Assembly: GCA_963739985.1 (NCBI GenBank) | Contig: CAVUCE010000001.1 | Span: forward strand, 124,001 to 188,000 | Length of the DNA: 64,000 nucleotides | Direction: 5' to 3' | DNA from: CAVUCE01 sp963739985 | GTDB taxonomy: Bacteria > Bacteroidota > Ignavibacteria > Ignavibacteriales > Ignavibacteriaceae | Shown: positions 63,183 to 64,000 of the stretch, piece by piece | Numbering within the stretch: the first letter of the stretch is position 1 | How the letters are laid out: each line of letters begins with the position of its first letter | Program-made: the position numbers and the translations under genes | Notes under the pieces: model-generated | The model's input: the letters and a program-made list of their open reading frames with translations, nothing else | The model's database searches: none | What the model was told of the DNA's origin: nothing

Positions 63183-63361
63183 ATGAAACAATTATTTCCG
63201 ATATTTATTTCAATTATTGCTGCAATAACTGTGACTATATCAATAATAATACAGAAAAAAGCAGAAGGGGAAATTACCGCTCACAAAAAAACATTCTTTA
63301 TTTGATAATTGCATTTGGAATAATAATATTATTTATCTCAATGCACCTTGTTTTTTTATGA
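63183..63361 (+). pseudogene. Small two-helix membrane protein interrupted in an A7 run
   Basis: The ATG frame reads MKQLFPIFISIIAAITVTIS… and stops after 40 codons (TGA ending 63305). Shifting back one base in the run of seven A at 63285–63291 continues it as ILYLIIAFGIIILFISMHLV and stops at 63361, giving a second membrane helix. Together they make a plausible about 60-residue two-helix protein. Homopolymer error, mutation or slippage cannot be separated here. Confidence 0.45.
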
Positions 63362-63373
63362 CGGAAAATTAAT

Positions 63374-64000
63374 ATGAATAATTTGAAACCGTTAACCTGG
63401 CGAGGTTTAATAATATTATTTGGCGTGCCGACACTTTTAAATCTATTCGCGTCTCAATTCTTAATTCCATTATTGTTTAAGCAAACATCAATGCCGATTG
63501 AAATTATCTATTTTATTTCAGTCGGTGGTTTCGTTCTTGTTCCAATGTTCTTTGGCGCAATTTATTTAAGCGGTCGGGATATCGGATCTTATAAGATTAA
63601 AGAGCTATTTATCCGGATGAGAATAAAAAAATTATCAAAAAGTGATTGGGTCTGGACCATCGGCGGTTTTATCTTTTTATCTCTCATGTCATTTCTAATT
63701 GCAAAAATTATATTGCCAATTATTAATATAGATGCAACTCCATTCTTCTTTAAAAATATGCCGCTAAATGATAAATATTTCTGGATACTTTATATTTGGC
63801 CGATTTTCTTTTTCTTCAATATTTTCGGAGAGGAGTTTTTATGGAGAGGATACATTCAAACCAGACAAGAATTACTTAATCACAAATGGACATGGTTAGT
63901 TCATGGATTCTTTTGGGCATCGTGGCATTTACCAATGGGCATAGATTTGATCTTATCAGCCTTCCCCATATTTTTTATTCTGCCGGCAATAGTTCAAATT
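63374..64000 (+). CDS. CPBP-family intramembrane metalloprotease (cut by window end)
   Basis: 209 codons visible, running off the window. Hydrophobic segments near 12–35, 45–65, 100–125 and 140–160. The CPBP/CAAX motif is present: FGEEFLWRGYIQTR (EExxxR) near residue 155, then HGFFWASWHLPMG (FxxxH-type His). Such proteases cleave within membranes, for example prenyl-protein-like or bacteriocin-related substrates; substrate unknown. 13 bp after the small membrane gene. Confidence 0.85.
   Translation, partial: MNNLKPLTWRGLIILFGVPTLLNLFASQFLIPLLFKQTSMPIEIIYFISVGGFVLVPMFFGAIYLSGRDIGSYKIKELFIRMRIKKLSKSDWVWTIGGFIFLSLMSFLIAKIILPIINIDATPFFFKNMPLNDKYFWILYIWPIFFFFNIFGEEFLWRGYIQTRQELLNHKWTWLVHGFFWASWHLPMGIDLILSAFPIFFILPAIVQI

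Noticed and set aside
1..64000. CRISPR arrays, insertion sequences, prophage genes, rRNA
   Set aside because: No regularly spaced direct repeats, transposase or phage structural genes, or rRNA sequence seen on either strand.

Overview
The window is AT-rich bacterial chromosome with densely packed, mostly short-spaced operons. Several traits point to the Ignavibacteria / Bacteroidota–Chlorobi group: five large secreted proteins or their remains, of which four carry a type IX secretion (Por) C-terminal sorting domain with the NYPNPFNPST signature; a Bacteroidetes-type alternative GlmU-like protein; POT transporters; DUF5683; and AT-rich intergenic DNA. The assignment comes from gene content only and is an inference.

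Layout. 0–6 kb: a secreted protein, a tiny lysine-rich protein, two paralogous NarL/LuxR-type response regulators without an adjacent kinase, a B12-binding-domain radical SAM protein and a CsbD-like stress protein, then tRNA-Arg. 6.5–12.7 kb: hydF, then a lysine/diaminopimelate operon of the N-acetyl type (dapA-dapB-dapH-lysC-deacetylase). 12.7–20.6 kb, minus strand: SixA-like phosphatase, nagB, GlmU-like protein, RqcH/NFACT protein and two POT peptide transporters. 20.8–23.5 kb: PASTA protein, rpe, nagA. 23.6–27.4 kb: folP (interrupted by a -1 frameshift at a classical slippery heptamer), cdaA (c-di-AMP synthase), GT2 glycosyltransferase, CHAD protein, UPF0173 hydrolase. 27.7–33.5 kb: parA-parB, DUF5683, Yip1-like protein, class III aminotransferase, nadB. 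33.5–36.9 kb: Ppx/GppA, small proteins, aroQ, HAD, MerR, tRNA-Pro.

37.4–44.1 kb is unlike the rest. Five genes, all on the minus strand and functionally unrelated (SDR/DUF2867, MscS, serine hydrolase, membrane protein, methyltransferase), are separated by related imperfect palindromes that begin with xxxxAAC and end with GTTxxxx. This looks like an integron-type gene cassette array without an integrase in view (a CALIN). A CheB-only protein lies just upstream of it on the same strand.

46–59 kb is a secreted/surface region: a dead MerR gene, a TonB-dependent receptor, an ice-binding (DUF3494) protein with a T9SS tail, a cadherin-like T9SS protein sharing a 117-bp nearly identical 3' end, a very large GLUG/beta-helix/dockerin-like gene whose N-terminal third is broken by many frameshifts, and a further T9SS protein. 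The end of the window holds a lipoprotein, a TPR histidine kinase, membrane proteins and a truncated CPBP protease.

The most striking cross-window signal is a 22-bp element (core TTTTTCATCC preceded by TARTCC) present six times, each time in the same orientation relative to the next gene downstream: the first response regulator, the radical SAM protein, the CsbD-like protein, the ice-binding protein, the cadherin-like protein, and the giant gene. It suggests an undescribed regulon joining a stress/regulatory locus at 2–5 kb with secreted proteins at 49–53 kb.
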